64,000 nucleotides of DNA from Siphonodentalium dalli (GCA_032622095.1 CP136065.1:112511195-112575194), one strand, 5' to 3'. Positions 1 to 12,010 are shown, numbered from the stretch's first letter. A program made the numbers and translations. The notes: generated by a model from the sequence alone, not told the origin.

Positions 1-210
1 TGTATCTACTATTTGACATATAAAAGGCATTTATCTTACAACATGCTGCAGTCTGTAAACCAGATGATTTTGACAGAGCTAAAGCTCAGAATAGATCTAA
101 GCCTATAATATATAAGTCATGTTTACAGACTAAGAAACATGCTAGTTAAAATAATATACAGCATCTTCGGTTCTGAATCTGAGAGCCGTCATATAGGTAT
201 CCCTTAAAGG
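1..210. other. No gene seen
   Basis: AT-rich sequence with no convincing reading frame, RNA gene or repeat boundary that I can recognise. Confidence 0.5.
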
Positions 211-562
211 AATGGATGGCCTTCGCATGGTTATTGCATGCTGTTAAAATAGTCACATACAGTAAAACTGCCATAAACAGAAAGACTATTAAAATATAGA
301 CAGACCTTGTTCTTATACCAATCATAAATATCGCCTAAATAATATGTTATTGTCAAGTTTGTAGGCTTTTTTATGTTACAGAACCTGGATTTTGTTTACA
401 TAACACAGCATACTAACTTGACAATAACATACTATTTAGGCAATATTTATGATTGGTATAAGAACAATCTATGTCTATATATTAATCTTCTTTCTGTTTA
501 TGGCAGCTTTAATGGGTGTGACTATTTTAACAGCATACCCACCATGAAGGCCATCCATGCCT
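211..562. mobile_element. Foldback MITE, copy 1
   Basis: Two arms of roughly 155 bp are inverted copies of each other around a short loop near 365-405. The outer ends read AATGGATGGCCTTC on the left and the complementary GAAGGCCATCCATGC on the right. Internal matches such as TTCTTATACCAATCATAAAT occur in both orientations. The small ORFs on either strand here are products of the arms and not genes. A second, looser member lies at 26891-27474. I could not fix a target duplication, so the superfamily is unassigned. Confidence 0.8.
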
Positions 563-2640
563 AAATAGATCGAAAACTTCAAAACTGCAGTAATTGTTTG
601 TCCTAGAATTAAACTTCTTAATAACTTACAGCCTGAGAAAAACCTCAGATATATGGTACAGTCCTGGAACTCCAGTAAATTGAGCAAGAGAGAAGCAGAT
701 GAATCACTCAAGGTATCTTAATGTGAAACAAGTAAAGCTGGAGTTTGAACATCACACATGCTCTATAGTGGACTAATAGGAAATCAAGCTAATTATAGGA
801 GCCACATATCTCAGGTATGCACACCTCACTGCATCCATATCATTTTATAAATCCTGATATAATACACTACATCGAGATGTAACTAATATTACTTGGCTCA
901 TTAGGTCGATTGAGTACATATGTGAGAATTTCAATATTACCCAAGGCAAAATCAATTCATCTTCAGGATTGATTTGTGTCAAAGAGAAACAATTGTGAAT
1001 GATGCCAGAACAAACTAAGAGCAATGAGACTCTCCTGGGGGTCCTCAGTATCCTAGTCAGAACGGCTAAATTGTTCAACTTTTCATGGTTCCATTAATTT
1101 AAACATATTTTATTTATATATCAAGCGTGATACAAAAGGAATTGGAGACAAATTGTCCAGAAAATTACTTAGCTCCTCTCCCGGTTTACAATAATTTTAT
1201 ACATACTTTAACAAAATAGTGTAGATAAATAAAAGAAAATCATAATAGGATAAACATATTTACATTAACAGGGAGTGTGTAAGGGGGTTTGGGGTGGGAG
1301 GTGCCAAAACAGTCTGTCGCTAATTTGTTTTTGGTGGCTATTATCAAATACTGGTTCGAATCTTTTAGTCTCAGTTATAAATCGATGAACTGTCTTGAAG
1401 AGAATTTTATTTCTTCTAATCGAGGTGTTGGGAGTTCCGAAAAGTAAATTGTTTTTATATGTGTAATAATCAGTCCTTCTTGGTTTCATTGACTTGGGTT
1501 GTCACAACATATGAATGCTGATTTGGGTACCAAGGATTTCTGAACGATGATTAGAGGGGAACCAACTCTCCATATGTTTGTTGGTTTATTTAGAAACTGC
1601 ATGAGAAATTTCTTTCTCTTTTTTAGTTTAGTTTCTCTAAATCCCCAAATTGGCAAATGACAATATATTATCGAGGTGCCCAATAGATACACATCATCAT
1701 ATTCAACATCTGGGAACTTAAATCTGTGTCCAGATCTCCCATAACAGATGAGGCCATGCTAAATGAGGTATCCCCTGTGGTCTAAAAAATACGACTGTTT
1801 ACGTTTGTGGTGGCTGGGAATGGCTCTATTCATCAGTGATTTGACAGATCTAATGATTTGCGAGAAAGCATGTGACATCACACCATACCTTTAGAAATCC
1901 GACAGTATTTTCTCAATGTGGCAGAGAACAAGATTTTGCCGGTTTCTGAGTCTGACAGTGACAATTCTTCCATACCTGTCTGATTCATCTTCAAAAGAGA
2001 TTTTAGTTTCGACAGTGGGAGTGTACATGTACGAGCTGGAATTACCAGAAACTAAGTTTGATATGAGGCCACCCAATGAACCAGACCTTGAATAATGAAG
2101 AGATAAACATCGCCAGCTGATCGCGTCTGAGAAGAAGTCTGGTGAGTGAGATTCCTACTCCCTCCAAACTGTCATGAAGTGTGAAAACATGTGAACCTTC
2201 GAACATAACATTGAAACAAATACTAGCAAGAACCCCCTTTATACGAGCTGGCATGTATAATAATCATATGCATGTGGTGCATACCCAATATAGCGAAAAT
2301 ATGAACTCTAATTCAAGGAAAGTGTGTGTGTCTGCTTGAAGTGTCAGTCTAAAAATAACGTAAATTTTGTCAAGTATTGAAATTCTGGACTTGCTCATGG
2401 AGTCATGGATTAAGATTGTATTCAGTTATCAGTATGCACTGGCTCAAAAAAATAAAATTTGCCAAACATGAGCTAACTTTCAATGTGATTTTGATTTTAT
2501 ATTTAGCCAAATTGTAACATTAAAATTACGCTAGGTAAACAAGATTTTACGATGGCAGATTGCGACATTGTCAATACATTTGTCCAAATCTATGCAGGGT
2601 TTACCTCCCTTTTTAATTCGGTAAGGAAGTATAACTGGTG
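563..2640. other. No recognised gene; unidentified minus-strand ORF fragments
   Basis: Four short minus-strand open stretches (1265-1489, 1486-1692, 1891-2076, 2042-2254) lie close together in different frames and could be pieces of one decayed gene. I recognise no domain in them. They are interrupted by stops and have no clear splice sites. They are reported only as a possible relic. Confidence 0.25.
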
Positions 2641-2659
2641 CGCTCCGGTAGAGATTGAC

Positions 2660-2895
2660 ATTTGTCCAAGAAATATTATCTCGAAATCTCAACATTATCT
2701 TGACATACACATCTCGAGATCTCGACATACGAGCCTCAAGATCTGAACATATTACAAGTATCTCAATATATTATTTTAATATCTCAACATCTATTCTCGA
2801 GATCTCGACATATTATTAGTCTCGACATATAATCTCGAGATAATATGTTAACATCTCAAGGTACGTTTGTTGAGATCTCTAGATAATATCTCGGT
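2660..2895. repeat. Degenerate tandem array of TCTCGAGATCTCGACATA-like units
   Basis: A motif close to ATCTCGAGATCTCGACATAT recurs about eight times with substitutions and spacing changes. The unit is itself palindromic (TCTCGAGA), so the array can fold on either strand. It stops about 40 bp before the left end of DIRS-C. Confidence 0.7.
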
Positions 2896-2935
2896 GGAAA
2901 ATTATTAACCATGTCGCAATCAGCCATGTAAGATC

Positions 2936-3120
2936 AATTTTATTTCGTAACGACTTATTCAAACCAGATACAATTAGGATTTCAATCCAGCGTGTCCCTT
3001 TAATCGCAATATATATATATAGAAGCATTTTTTCGTTATGCGCATGCGCAACGAAACTTCTAGATTCTAACTCTCGTGGAACAAGATTCCATGAGACATC
3101 CCATCTTCAATTTCGGCGTC
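2936..3120. repeat. Left inverted terminal repeat of DIRS-C
   Basis: Begins AATTTTATTTCGTAACG, then GACTTATTCAAACCAGATAC, an (AT)n run, a GCGCATGCGCAACGAAAC segment, and ends near GAAT/TTCAATTTCGGCGTC. The reverse complement recurs at 7896-8106. A unique feature is the nested palindrome TCTCGTGGAACAAGATTCCATGAGA. Confidence 0.88.
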
Positions 3121-3434
3121 CACCATTAAACATCGCAATTTGACTTGCTCCGTTATTTTGAAACGGAATTAGTGTTTTTAACACGCTATTAAGGAATGGA
3201 ACTAACTCCGAACTGCTTGAAATGTGACAATAAGGAACAAATGTTCGCGACAGTTCGTTGTCACAGAAAACTTCAGATTTGAACGATGAAATTCTCCCTT
3301 CACTTCCGGCTTCAAAATCAAAGATGAAACTTGAAGTTGAAACGTGTTTTTAAAAGAGTTAACGACCGTTTCACGACAGTTAATTGTCACAGCAATCTTC
3401 CGATTGAAACATGAAATCTCACCTTGGAGATGAC

Positions 3435-3506
3435 ATGTCCACGAGTCCTGACTCAATCGGGGAAGACCCGGTATATGAGTACGACTCTAAGCAGAATGAT
3501 GTCTGA
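3435..3506 (+). pseudogene. Possible truncated gag start of DIRS-C
   Basis: A 23-codon frame opens with ATG shortly after the left terminal repeat and is acidic and Ser/Asp-rich (it starts MSTSPDSIGEDP), resembling in composition and position the acidic start of the DIRS-A gag frame at 36488. It ends in tandem TGA codons. The assignment rests on position and composition only. Confidence 0.35.
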
Positions 3507-4716
3507 TGAAATGACGATTCTGTAATTTCTGACACTACTACAATTTCCTTTGCATTTTTGCAAGTCCCAGTGTATAAATCATCACCATATTTATCGACAG
3601 ATGATTCGCTAGTTGTATGGTGCAACTGTCGGAGGATAATGCAGACACTGACATATTGTCCAGATGTACCAATCTGTCATGATACAGGACAGCACAAACT
3701 TATTTCCAATCAAACAGCTCCGATATGTACTCATACCAATATACCATTCTGGAAATGATTGTTGGAATTCGATGGGAGTTCTGTCGGTTCCCTCGTAGAG
3801 GAATGATTACGTGCATACAAAGTTTTGAGGCATTCATGTAGACCTGACAAAACTACTATTTCTGTGACTTCGTACAATGACAATTCTGTTGCATTTAATT
3901 TCCCGCACATGGGTCATGCCACAGAAGAATTTCGGACAGTGCCTACTCTCAATCGTTTGAAGAGAATGGGGTACTTCTATCACTTATTGATATTGTTCGG
4001 TTGAGCCGATGACTTTCGACATCCAACAGAACCCACATGAAGAGATACTGATCACTTCTACCAACAACAGGTACGTAGTTAACTTTTGGAATGTATGACT
4101 TCTCGATATCACCAGAGGATGACTGTGGTCATCAGGTCAAGGTCATTTAATATGTGAAATACGGCTGGGGCTCTCTGACACAAGGTGTGTCAATATGCCG
4201 AGCTCTGTCAGACACTGAACTTGATGACGTCGTTAAACGTCAATGCTTCTAACCTTCCAATATCTGGGAGTATTTTTATGAAGGTTACCGTACTTTGTAA
4301 CATCATAATCGTATTCTAGGCACCAGTAATATTTCAATACACGTCTAGATTCATTTCTTATCAACACGCGGATAGGAAAAGGTTAACTCAAGGTACTGAA
4401 CACTCTGACCTGGGGTTACTGATTGGACTTCCTCGATTTCTTGAACCCGACCAACTCGCATGAACATCGACAATTGATGGCACGGAAATTCACAATAGAA
4501 CCAGTTACGTATCTCTCAACTGGGTTTTACCGTCCACGGTTCCCAGTCAAACTAACTGGACAAATACGTTGTACGTCTAGTATAATGAACCATAAATATA
4601 TAGTTCACTGTTCACCATTTCGAACTGGACACCTCATCAGAGGTGCTGCAATGATCCGGTATCGATAATTTGCAGTACTTGTCCTAACACTTTAATTACA
4701 GTGTTACCTTTTTTGT

Positions 4717-4960
4717 TTGTTTTTCACGTACCGATATGTTCAAAACACACCGTCCTTACATGTCCATGTACCGGTATATCAGTTTCCGATTTCGAACCTG
4801 TTCGTGGCAATTTCTAGTACGTTATTTTGGGGTAGACCCGAGTTCCTGAGTATTTGCCACATAGTCTCGGTCGCATTAAATCTTTCGCTCTCTCGGTATC
4901 AGCCTGGCAGCCTTTCTGGAAGATTGGATCTGCCTAAATTTATCATTCACTAATTACTCG
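4717..4960 (+). pseudogene. Reverse transcriptase palm remnant of DIRS-C
   Basis: Around 4813-4955 the plus strand, read across frameshifts, gives a segment resembling the DIRS 'LPFG..APRVFT' block followed by FLEDWI at the place of the catalytic YLDDW box. In DIRS-A the same blocks occur at 38460-38566. The first catalytic tyrosine is replaced by Phe and the first Asp of the box by Glu. Frames change several times, so no functional enzyme is possible. Identification depends on the order of motifs relative to the RNase H segment downstream. Confidence 0.6.
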
Positions 4961-5214
4961 AACGCGTCAGTGTCATAATTCCGATAAGTCACTTGTTCAT
5001 GTGTACCTATTGGGAAATATTTTCCAACTACGGATGGCCTGATTCTTCCGATACCGTAATAACCCGGAACAACCATACCTGTAGCTTTTATATATTGGTT
5101 CCAGGAAAGAACGAACACACTGAATGTCTCAACAGAGGGTTACAATCCGGGAATACATTCGCTTTCTCGGGGTTATCTCTTGCCACTGATGTTGTACCAC
5201 AATTATGTTTCCGA

Positions 5215-5960
5215 ATGCGACCGATTCAGTTACATCTTCTCCAATTTTATCTCCTTACCACAAGCATCCCTCTGTATCAGATCGGGGCTCGAATTCTGGT
5301 GAGAACCAGAATCTTGATTCTTAGTTTGATTTTCGTGAAAGCAATTGTTTCACTTCCGGAAGTATATTTGATTTGCATAAACCTTCTGGGTTTTATGGCC
5401 TGCATGTCACTATTGTTGTCCAGGCCTCTCTCCGACTTTACATTTAACAACATTTATCGGGTACCGCTCTTTTGGTCCCAGTAACAAGAATCTTATCACT
5501 AACCGCTCCATCTCGGACTTGGCGATGGGGTTGTTATATGGGTCAACAAATTAGTCAAAACCACCGGTGACCAGTGGAGAAATGTCAACATATCACTGTC
5601 TAGAAATGACGGCAGACTTGAGCAGGTTCCTGATTTTATTATCTCAACGTTTTATTTGTCAAGTTCTACTTCACTAGACACCTAGCAGTCCGTCAGTCAC
5701 CCAGAATATCCACCAGCCGGGTGGGACAGAATGTGTATGGTTGTGTCGTCTGCCTATACCGTACAACTTTAGAATCTGAAATTAAGACACAACTGTCTTC
5801 TAACATCAGCTCATGTAGCAGGGAACGTCTTCACTTCCAGGTAGAAGATTACTTTAGTCATCTGATATCATTATCATCCCACTTAGTGGGAATTCGATCA
5901 GGTAGTCTCGGCGATCTTTCAAATTTGAAAGATTCCCGGGATCGTTCTGCCTATCATAGA
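5215..5960 (+). pseudogene. RNase H region remnant of DIRS-C
   Basis: The frame at 5215 begins MRPIQLHLLQFYLL, a close match to the MRPLQLHLL block of DIRS-A (38880). Downstream, in shifted frames, are relics of the 'DAS..GWG' strand (about 5515-5540), an 'HxLEM' helix (about 5590-5620), an 'IHQPGGTECVWLCRL' segment (about 5708-5752) and an 'SAHVAGN' motif (about 5807-5830). In the DIRS family these are consecutive RNase H elements. The motifs are in the expected order and spacing, but every boundary between them carries a stop or frameshift. Confidence 0.7.
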
Positions 5961-6323
5961 TGAACGAGAAATGAGCACATAATTGTTCGTGGAAATCAAT
6001 ACCTCAACTTGAGTGGTTGTTATCCTCAATCTATCGATAGGACACTCTGATGGCATATGCATATTCACCAATACAGTTGAGACCACAGGTCCTCACTTAT
6101 ATTCCATGGACAAATTGCACAATAATAGTGCTTGCTCCCAGTTGACATCGTCAGTATTGACATACCCAACTTTTTCAACTTATGATTACACCGACCTATC
6201 ATCTCAGTACTGAATTTTACCAGGTCTCTTATCTCAGAATCAGAACTGGGTGTTGCGACCATCTCAGCCAACAACTTTCAAATAAATTCTTTCAAATGAA
6301 TATCACAACCTGATCATGGTAAT

Positions 6324-7151
6324 ATGGCTCTCACAGAAATTACAACTGCAGCTACACAATTCAATCGTTGGTGTATTTATCAACATATTGATCCAGGACT
6401 TAACTTTGGAGCGTCGTGGGTAGGCTGTTCTGATTCCCTACCTCATCTCAATTTTGGCAGGTTTGAAATACTCACATTTGTGAGTTCTTGGTTCATGACG
6501 TCATCGAGTTTTGCCTTACTTTGAGTGACATACATGTAACATATACCGGAGGTCTCCCGGTACACACAGTCTTAATCCACTTGTTAAAATGGGGTTTCCG
6601 TAGGCGTCCTCCTACAATCATTGTTACCAGCATGGCTGTTATTTATCGTTTACCAAATTCAATTACCCATATCAACGTCAGTTGTGTCGTTGGGGGCTGC
6701 ATCATTGACCTTATTGCCATAGAAAACTTGTGGCTTCATAGTCATCACCTCGTTTCGCCGCTACCGTGATTTACAGGCAAACTTCAGGGCAATCCTGAAT
6801 CGAGGTATCAACTTCATCAACATAATTTCACTGAACTGAACCGTTCTTTATTCCGAAGTCTATGTTCTGAACACATCTTGCTCAACGTCGACCTGTTCGT
6901 TCTTGTCGGGAGGCAACTAAGTGTCATCCGTCTCGATCACGCTAAGTTGGCATCAGTTTTAAATCATGTTCAGTTACAACTTTACATATGGTTTGTTGTA
7001 TGTCTCCAGCTCTATTTTGAAGAGACTAACCACACCATCCGGTATCTGTGATAAAATGATATTCTCCATCTCGTGTACCTTATTTAGGTCATACTCTTCA
7101 ACAGGTTCTCGATGCTTGTCAAGTGATTCTACTTGTCCAGTTTATTTATAG
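6324..7151 (+). pseudogene. Tyrosine recombinase region remnant of DIRS-C
   Basis: This lies where DIRS-A has its recombinase. A segment at about 6560-6660 reads as an 'LLKWGFRRRPP' block comparable to 'IIKGVFNSRPP' of DIRS-A at 40110. An N-terminal 'FNRWC' helix relic is near 6361-6378. The catalytic Arg/HxxR/Tyr residues cannot be located with confidence. Calls here rely on co-linearity with DIRS-A. Confidence 0.45.
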
Positions 7152-7705
7152 CCACACGAAATTCACTGGATCCTTCCAGGCTTACCAGTATTGACTTTCG
7201 GATGATTATATTTGATTATTTTGGTCACATTCATCTGCATGTTGACTGCGCAATGCTACAGCTGATCATATACCGGTACCGGTACCTGTTTATATCTTGC
7301 GTATAGTTATATACATGTAAACTGTGTACACCTACATGTCTAATCCATGTCTAGTCTATCGGTTTATATATTCTTATGTAAGGTATCATTCTGATATATG
7401 TACCTTGCATTGTTAGGAGACGTTTGGTGTTTGGTCTCCTAACCAATATTAACGTTTAATACATCAAGTACTCTCTTTCGGCGGGTTAACACAAATGGTT
7501 ATCCTAAGAGATATTGTAGATGCGTTCTTCATATTATACATACGTAAGGGTCTCTATGGGAATTATAGTGAACATACATCAAGAATCAGTGATAGTCAGT
7601 GGTGCTATTAGTGGGGAAAATCACTAATAGTGAGTGTATTTGATGCATGTTTGATTAAGCCCACCTCCAGATAAGTAGAGTGTTTATTGCTACGAAATCT
7701 GGTAG

Positions 7706-7811
7706 AATCCTAATGGTATCTGGTTTGAATAAGTCGTTACGAAATAAAAATGAAAATTTGATTATCAAATTGTAGTTTTATGAGTAACAAAGACTTATTC
7801 AAACCAGATAC
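7706..7811. repeat. Internal complementary region of DIRS-C
   Basis: The left half (to about 7750) is the complement of the left outer end, reading TGGTATCTGGTTTGAATAAG then TCGTTACGAAATAAAA. The right half is the complement of the right outer end, reading TTTGATTATCAAATTGTAG then TTTTATGAGTAACAAAGAC. The two are joined head to head at about 7750-7752. It therefore records the joined ends of a circular form. Confidence 0.87.
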
Positions 7812-7895
7812 CAGCCCACCCTTCCTCCCCGCCGATTGTTATACTTTGTTATGAACTTAATATAACTCGGTGTTTTCACCATCGTTTGACGTTTT

Positions 7896-8106
7896 GACGC
7901 CAATTGAAGATGGGATATCTCGTGGAATCTTGTTCCACGAGAGTTAGAATCTAGAAGTTTCGTTGCGCATGCGCACAACGAAAAAATGCTTCTATATATA
8001 TATATATTGCGATTAAAGGGACACGCTGGATTGAAATCCTAATGGTATCTGGTTTGAATAAGTCTTTGTTACTCATAAAACTACAATTTGATAATCAAAT
8101 TTTCAT
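7896..8106. repeat. Right inverted terminal repeat of DIRS-C
   Basis: Reverse complement of 2936-3120 over its inner part, including the (AT)n run, AACGAAAAAATGCTTC, GGGACACGCTGGATTGAAAT and GTATCTGGTTTGAATAAG. It then continues into an outer end, TTTGTTACTCATAAAACTAC, that is found only here and in the ICR. Confidence 0.88.
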
Positions 8107-8754
8107 TCTGCATGGGTACCCTATTACAGTAGTCATTGGTGAACGTTCACTGTTCTCGGCGTTGCATTTTTCAACCACCAGTGATGTACAGTGATGTACA
8201 AATTGGAATCAGGGTGTAAGGGGAAATATTTACGTCCTCAAATTTGCCAAATATGATGAAATATCAGCCAACAATATCAGCTAACTTATAATTGTATGAT
8301 CTACTGCAGAGTTTAATGGCAATAATGATAACCTGCAAGATAATATAAAAGTTATTTTACAGTGATTTTTATTTTGTGATGAAAATTTTGTAGGGATAGT
8401 AAAATTGTCAGGGGATTCTATATTCCGAGTCCTGTTTTCATAGACAATTTCTTCAGTATTTTCAACATACAATAATACATCTAATGATTTATTAATCTGA
8501 TTTTTTTTAAATAATGAAAGTTACATATATAACTTTAGCAGTGTCAATTTTAGCATCCATTTAGATTTAACAACATAATTATAACACTATCTACAACAAA
8601 ATCTCCACATAAAACAGTGAAACACATCGTTGATGCTCCAGTCATCAAAACATAAGTTGAGTTTGTTACATTACTCGATAACTTGAATGAAAATCCAATG
8701 TTTTCGCATCTGTATCATGAACAAATTTATCACAGTTTGTATCTACTAAATTGA
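8107..8754. other. No gene seen
   Basis: AT-rich intergenic or intronic sequence before the splice acceptor at 8800. Nothing recognisable. Confidence 0.5.
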
Positions 8755-8800
8755 ATGTTAACTCTGAATTATTCCGTGATATGTCCTTTTGTCATTTCAG

Positions 8801-9222
8801 GTGCTCTTGTAACATGTATCCTGTGTACAGTGATGGAGTCTACCTGTGAGTGCAGATGTTGCCATGAGATGGAGAAAGTCGAAGCCAAGTTGAAGGAAGA
8901 GACCAAGTCACAACAGCTTTTACCAAGGAAGAAGAACACTTTAAGTGTATAACGACACTGTTCCCTTCATGAGTGTGTGCTTGGACCCATGGGTACTTGA
9001 AATTGCATGGTTAGGATGTCAGCAACAATATAGTCATCCTTTTAGTGGACCTCTTCATGACAAGTACAGACATATAACATACAGTTTATTTGGGGGTGCT
9101 ATGGCTACCTTGGTTTACATAACTGCAGACCTCTTCCATTGTGTTTAGTGAATGCCATCAGGCATACTTTCCCAAATGATGGTGTGAATTACAGGAGCTT
9201 TCTCCTACCTGATCAACAGAGT
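8801..9222 (+). pseudogene. P2X7 cytosolic-like (P2XR_C) domain exon, broken
   Basis: A polypyrimidine tract ending TTTGTCATTTCAG at 8800 looks like a splice acceptor. The frame after it encodes CECRCCHEM followed by a charged helix. After a frameshift near 8935-8970 comes CLDPWVLEIAW, then QQQYSHPF, KYRHITYSLF, and after another shift near 9090 a segment reading VNAIRHTFPNDGVNYRSFLLP. This order (Cys/His cluster, CLDxWVL, QYxxxxxxxxHRxxAYR, AIRxxFP) is that of the P2X7 receptor cytoplasmic domain family, which also occurs in many stand-alone invertebrate proteins. No P2X channel part is visible. At least two frameshifts make this a pseudogene or an assembly-damaged terminal exon. A poly(A)-like A12 run follows at 9224. 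Confidence 0.75.
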
Positions 9223-9941
9223 AAAAAAAAAAAATATTGTCATAATGTATCTCCCCAATCTTCATCTCCCATAAAATTCATCCTCCGATAAAATACTGTA
9301 TTAAGCTCAAGGATATAGGAATGTTTTAAAGGGGTTTTTCTTTTTTCTTTGGGTGTATGTTTTTTATTGAATTGCAACAATATTCCACAAATGTTTAAAA
9401 CTCCCCATATAACATGACTTGTTTATATCCTAAGTAACTTATTCTATGTTTTTTAGATCCTGAGTAACCAAATCGAAGCGATGTTGATGAGGCAAAGTGA
9501 TGTTGTTGAGAAAAAGTACTTTCTAAAATTTAAATTTTCGAAGTCAGTGAAAATGCAAATTATTCGAGATAAAGCCATTAGCTGTATGGAACATTCGAAG
9601 AAATAGATGGACATGGTGATTATAATAGGCCCTGAAAACAATTTTCTGGGAACAGTTATAACAAAAAGCATTTTAAAACAGGCACAAAATAAGATGTAGA
9701 TGGAAATCTGATAACAAGTATTGCATGGTCATTTGAGGTATTATGAGCCCTCTCAGAAAAGCATGAAACCTAAAAAGACATAGAGAACTAAATGTCAGGT
9801 ACGAAATCGCAAAGTGAACCTTTAATACAACAAAATAATCAATATTCAAATGATTATCCTGTTAATCTTTATCCAGAAGCTAGAGTAGTTATAAGAGCAC
9901 GTAGTGTCCATACAAGTACATGTATCAGATTACCAGAAGTA
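9223..9941. other. No gene seen
   Basis: Low-complexity and AT-rich sequence. The small ORFs on both strands have no recognisable domain. Confidence 0.5.
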
Positions 9942-11124
9942 AACGAGAGGCCGATCACGATCGGCAGATGTTTAACCCATACCTTGGCGATACCGATTAG
10001 CAAAAGTTTCAATAATTGACACCTTACTATTAAGGTCACAGTGGAATCAGACTTATTGGGCACCTTGCTCACATAAACACAATAGGAACACGGATGTGGC
10101 ATTCCATTTCAACCTATTAATTCACTTCAACACAGATATGTCTTATAGAGTGATAAAGCTAATTAAGCTCAATCCATAGTCAGAGAGAAGCACCATAGCA
10201 GTTAAAGACAAAATAGTTATTTATTTGCTTATTACACTGGAATGTGAGACATAACATATTATGTTTTTTTTTAATATTGTTATTTTTTTTATTATGTTTT
10301 GTGTTAGCTGCATATTAAAAATTCTTGGGATCATTTAGACGGGACAAAAGAGTTAATAGTTCCGATTCAAAAACTAATCAATACCTGAACAACTATACAA
10401 GTGAGGGATGTATAGACCTGGATATAAAATGATTGATAATGATTGGATATAAAATGTTTTTATGCAGAATTTTCAGATAGCTAGAGGTAGGATATGAGAT
10501 TGGTCAGATTGAAAATATTAGATTAATTACATTGGATAGCATACTGTATGACTATGGAATGGGGTGGGTTAATTTTCTTCTAAGCTGATCATTGGAAAGA
10601 AATAATGTATGTAAACAGCGGAAATATAATTGAAGTTATGGTTAATATATTATCAAAACCATTCAATCGATACCAAAATTTATACAGGTGAAGAATGTGT
10701 CATCATTAACATGGATGCAATTATTTATATAGTGATCGTGTGAAAAATATTTAGTTATCACATTGTGTCAACAGGATTGGTGGAGGATGTTAATATTTTT
10801 GAGCAAATAAACCAAATGACCCTCACTATGCGGGTTAGGGGTGTGTTATCATAAACTATGCAAAGAACTATAAACGTAATCAATGGAAATATTTGAGTCA
10901 TGAAATCGGATAGAATGGGGTTAATCTTACCCAAACTAATGAAATGATAAACACAAAAAGTCTATAAGTCAGTCTCTAATGTTATGAACCTGTTTCAACA
11001 AAGGGGTTAACTTTAATTTTGTACAGAACACAGAATGGACCAGAGAGTCATCAATCATGGTTTTGACAATTTTTTAGAGATGCTAGCCCACTGTGTGTGA
11101 TAGAGTCTGAGAGTCCGGAGAGAA

Positions 11125-11270
11125 ATTTTATTAGTGTTGAGAGATTTGTTTGGTCAGGTGTTCTGGTTCAACACATGAGAGTCCATACAGGAGAGAACCC
11201 CTATCACTGTGATATGTGTCTAAAGAGATTTGACTCTGTGAGCCATGGTATTTATCTAATGTCCAGCTAA
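11125..11270 (+). pseudogene. C2H2 zinc-finger fragment inside element P copy 1
   Basis: The frame reads [20 protein letters not shown], then [17 protein letters not shown] and soon a TAA. This shows the end of one finger (with its H-x3-H reduced to QHMRVH), the canonical HTGENPY linker, and the CxxC plus Phe of the next finger, whose own HxxxH is incomplete. The first finger has lost its cysteines. Multi-finger genes of this KRAB-less type are common in molluscs. The matching position in P copy 2 (about 25030-25110) lacks it, so it is a fragment picked up by or inserted into one copy. It is not functional by itself. Confidence 0.8.
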
Positions 11271-11959
11271 ACAAAACTCATTTCCAATAATACACTGGCT
11301 GTGTAATAAGATCTCCTCTTCTGAGCTCACAGTGCCTGCAGGCATTAATTACATTATCAGTTACTTGAATTTTAAATGGCCATAACTCTGTTAAAACATA
11401 CCTGATCAAACTTAAATTTGAACCTGATCTGTATTTTGTGGTGAGGACAATATGTAACAAATTTGGTGCTGATCAGATGAAAAATATTTAAGTCAACACA
11501 GCTTGGATTAATTCTATTTTAAAACAAGAGCAGAAAGGGTTAACTAAACGATACCAAAAACCATACAGATGAGGAACGTGCTAAGAAAAATCTAGGTAAG
11601 AAATATGAGGCAGATCAGAAGAAATATGTTCAACTTATTGCATCGGATAACATGTGTGTGAAGGGTTAATTATTTTCTAAACCGATCAACCAATCGATAG
11701 CAAAAACTATACATGTGAGGGGTGTGTCATCATAAACCTACATATCAAATATGAACACAATCAGACAAAAACATTTGGTTATAGCATTGGATAGCACATG
11801 CCCATGTGTGGATGCAAAGTGTTAATAATTTCTAAACCGGTCAACCGATCGATACCAAAAACTATACAGGCGAGGGGTGTGTCATCATAAACATGCACAT
11901 AAAATTTGAATTGGATCCGATAAAAAATACTCGAGTAATCGAATAGGATAGCAAGTGTC

Positions 11960-12010
11960 TACGGACAGATGGATGGACAGACGGACGGTGCGACGGACGA
12001 ACGACGGATG
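11960..12010. repeat. GACG/GATG tetranucleotide microsatellite
   Basis: Imperfect GACA/GATG/GACG repeats just before the tail of element P copy 1. The equivalent stretch in copy 2 is at 26573-26620. Confidence 0.85.

Larger units (their letters stand above)
2936..8106 (+). mobile_element. Decayed DIRS-type retrotransposon (DIRS-C)
   Basis: The element is bounded by inverted repeats (2936-3120 and 7896-8106) and has an internal complementary region at about 7706-7811 that joins complements of both outer ends. This is the diagnostic DIRS1 layout of inverted terminal repeats plus ICR, in contrast to the direct repeats of LTR elements. The interior reads on the plus strand as a heavily mutated Gag, reverse transcriptase, RNase H and tyrosine recombinase in that order, with stops and frameshifts throughout. 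DIRS elements replicate through a circular intermediate and integrate by tyrosine recombinase without target duplication. The 5.17 kb length matches DIRS-A in this window. It is certainly inactive. Confidence 0.87.

Noticed and set aside
373-711. ORFs on both strands at the left end
   Set aside because: They arise from the arms of the foldback MITE and their flank.
1345-1375. tRNA-like B box 'GGTTCGAATC'
   Set aside because: No matching A box, cloverleaf arms or anticodon stem at the proper distance.
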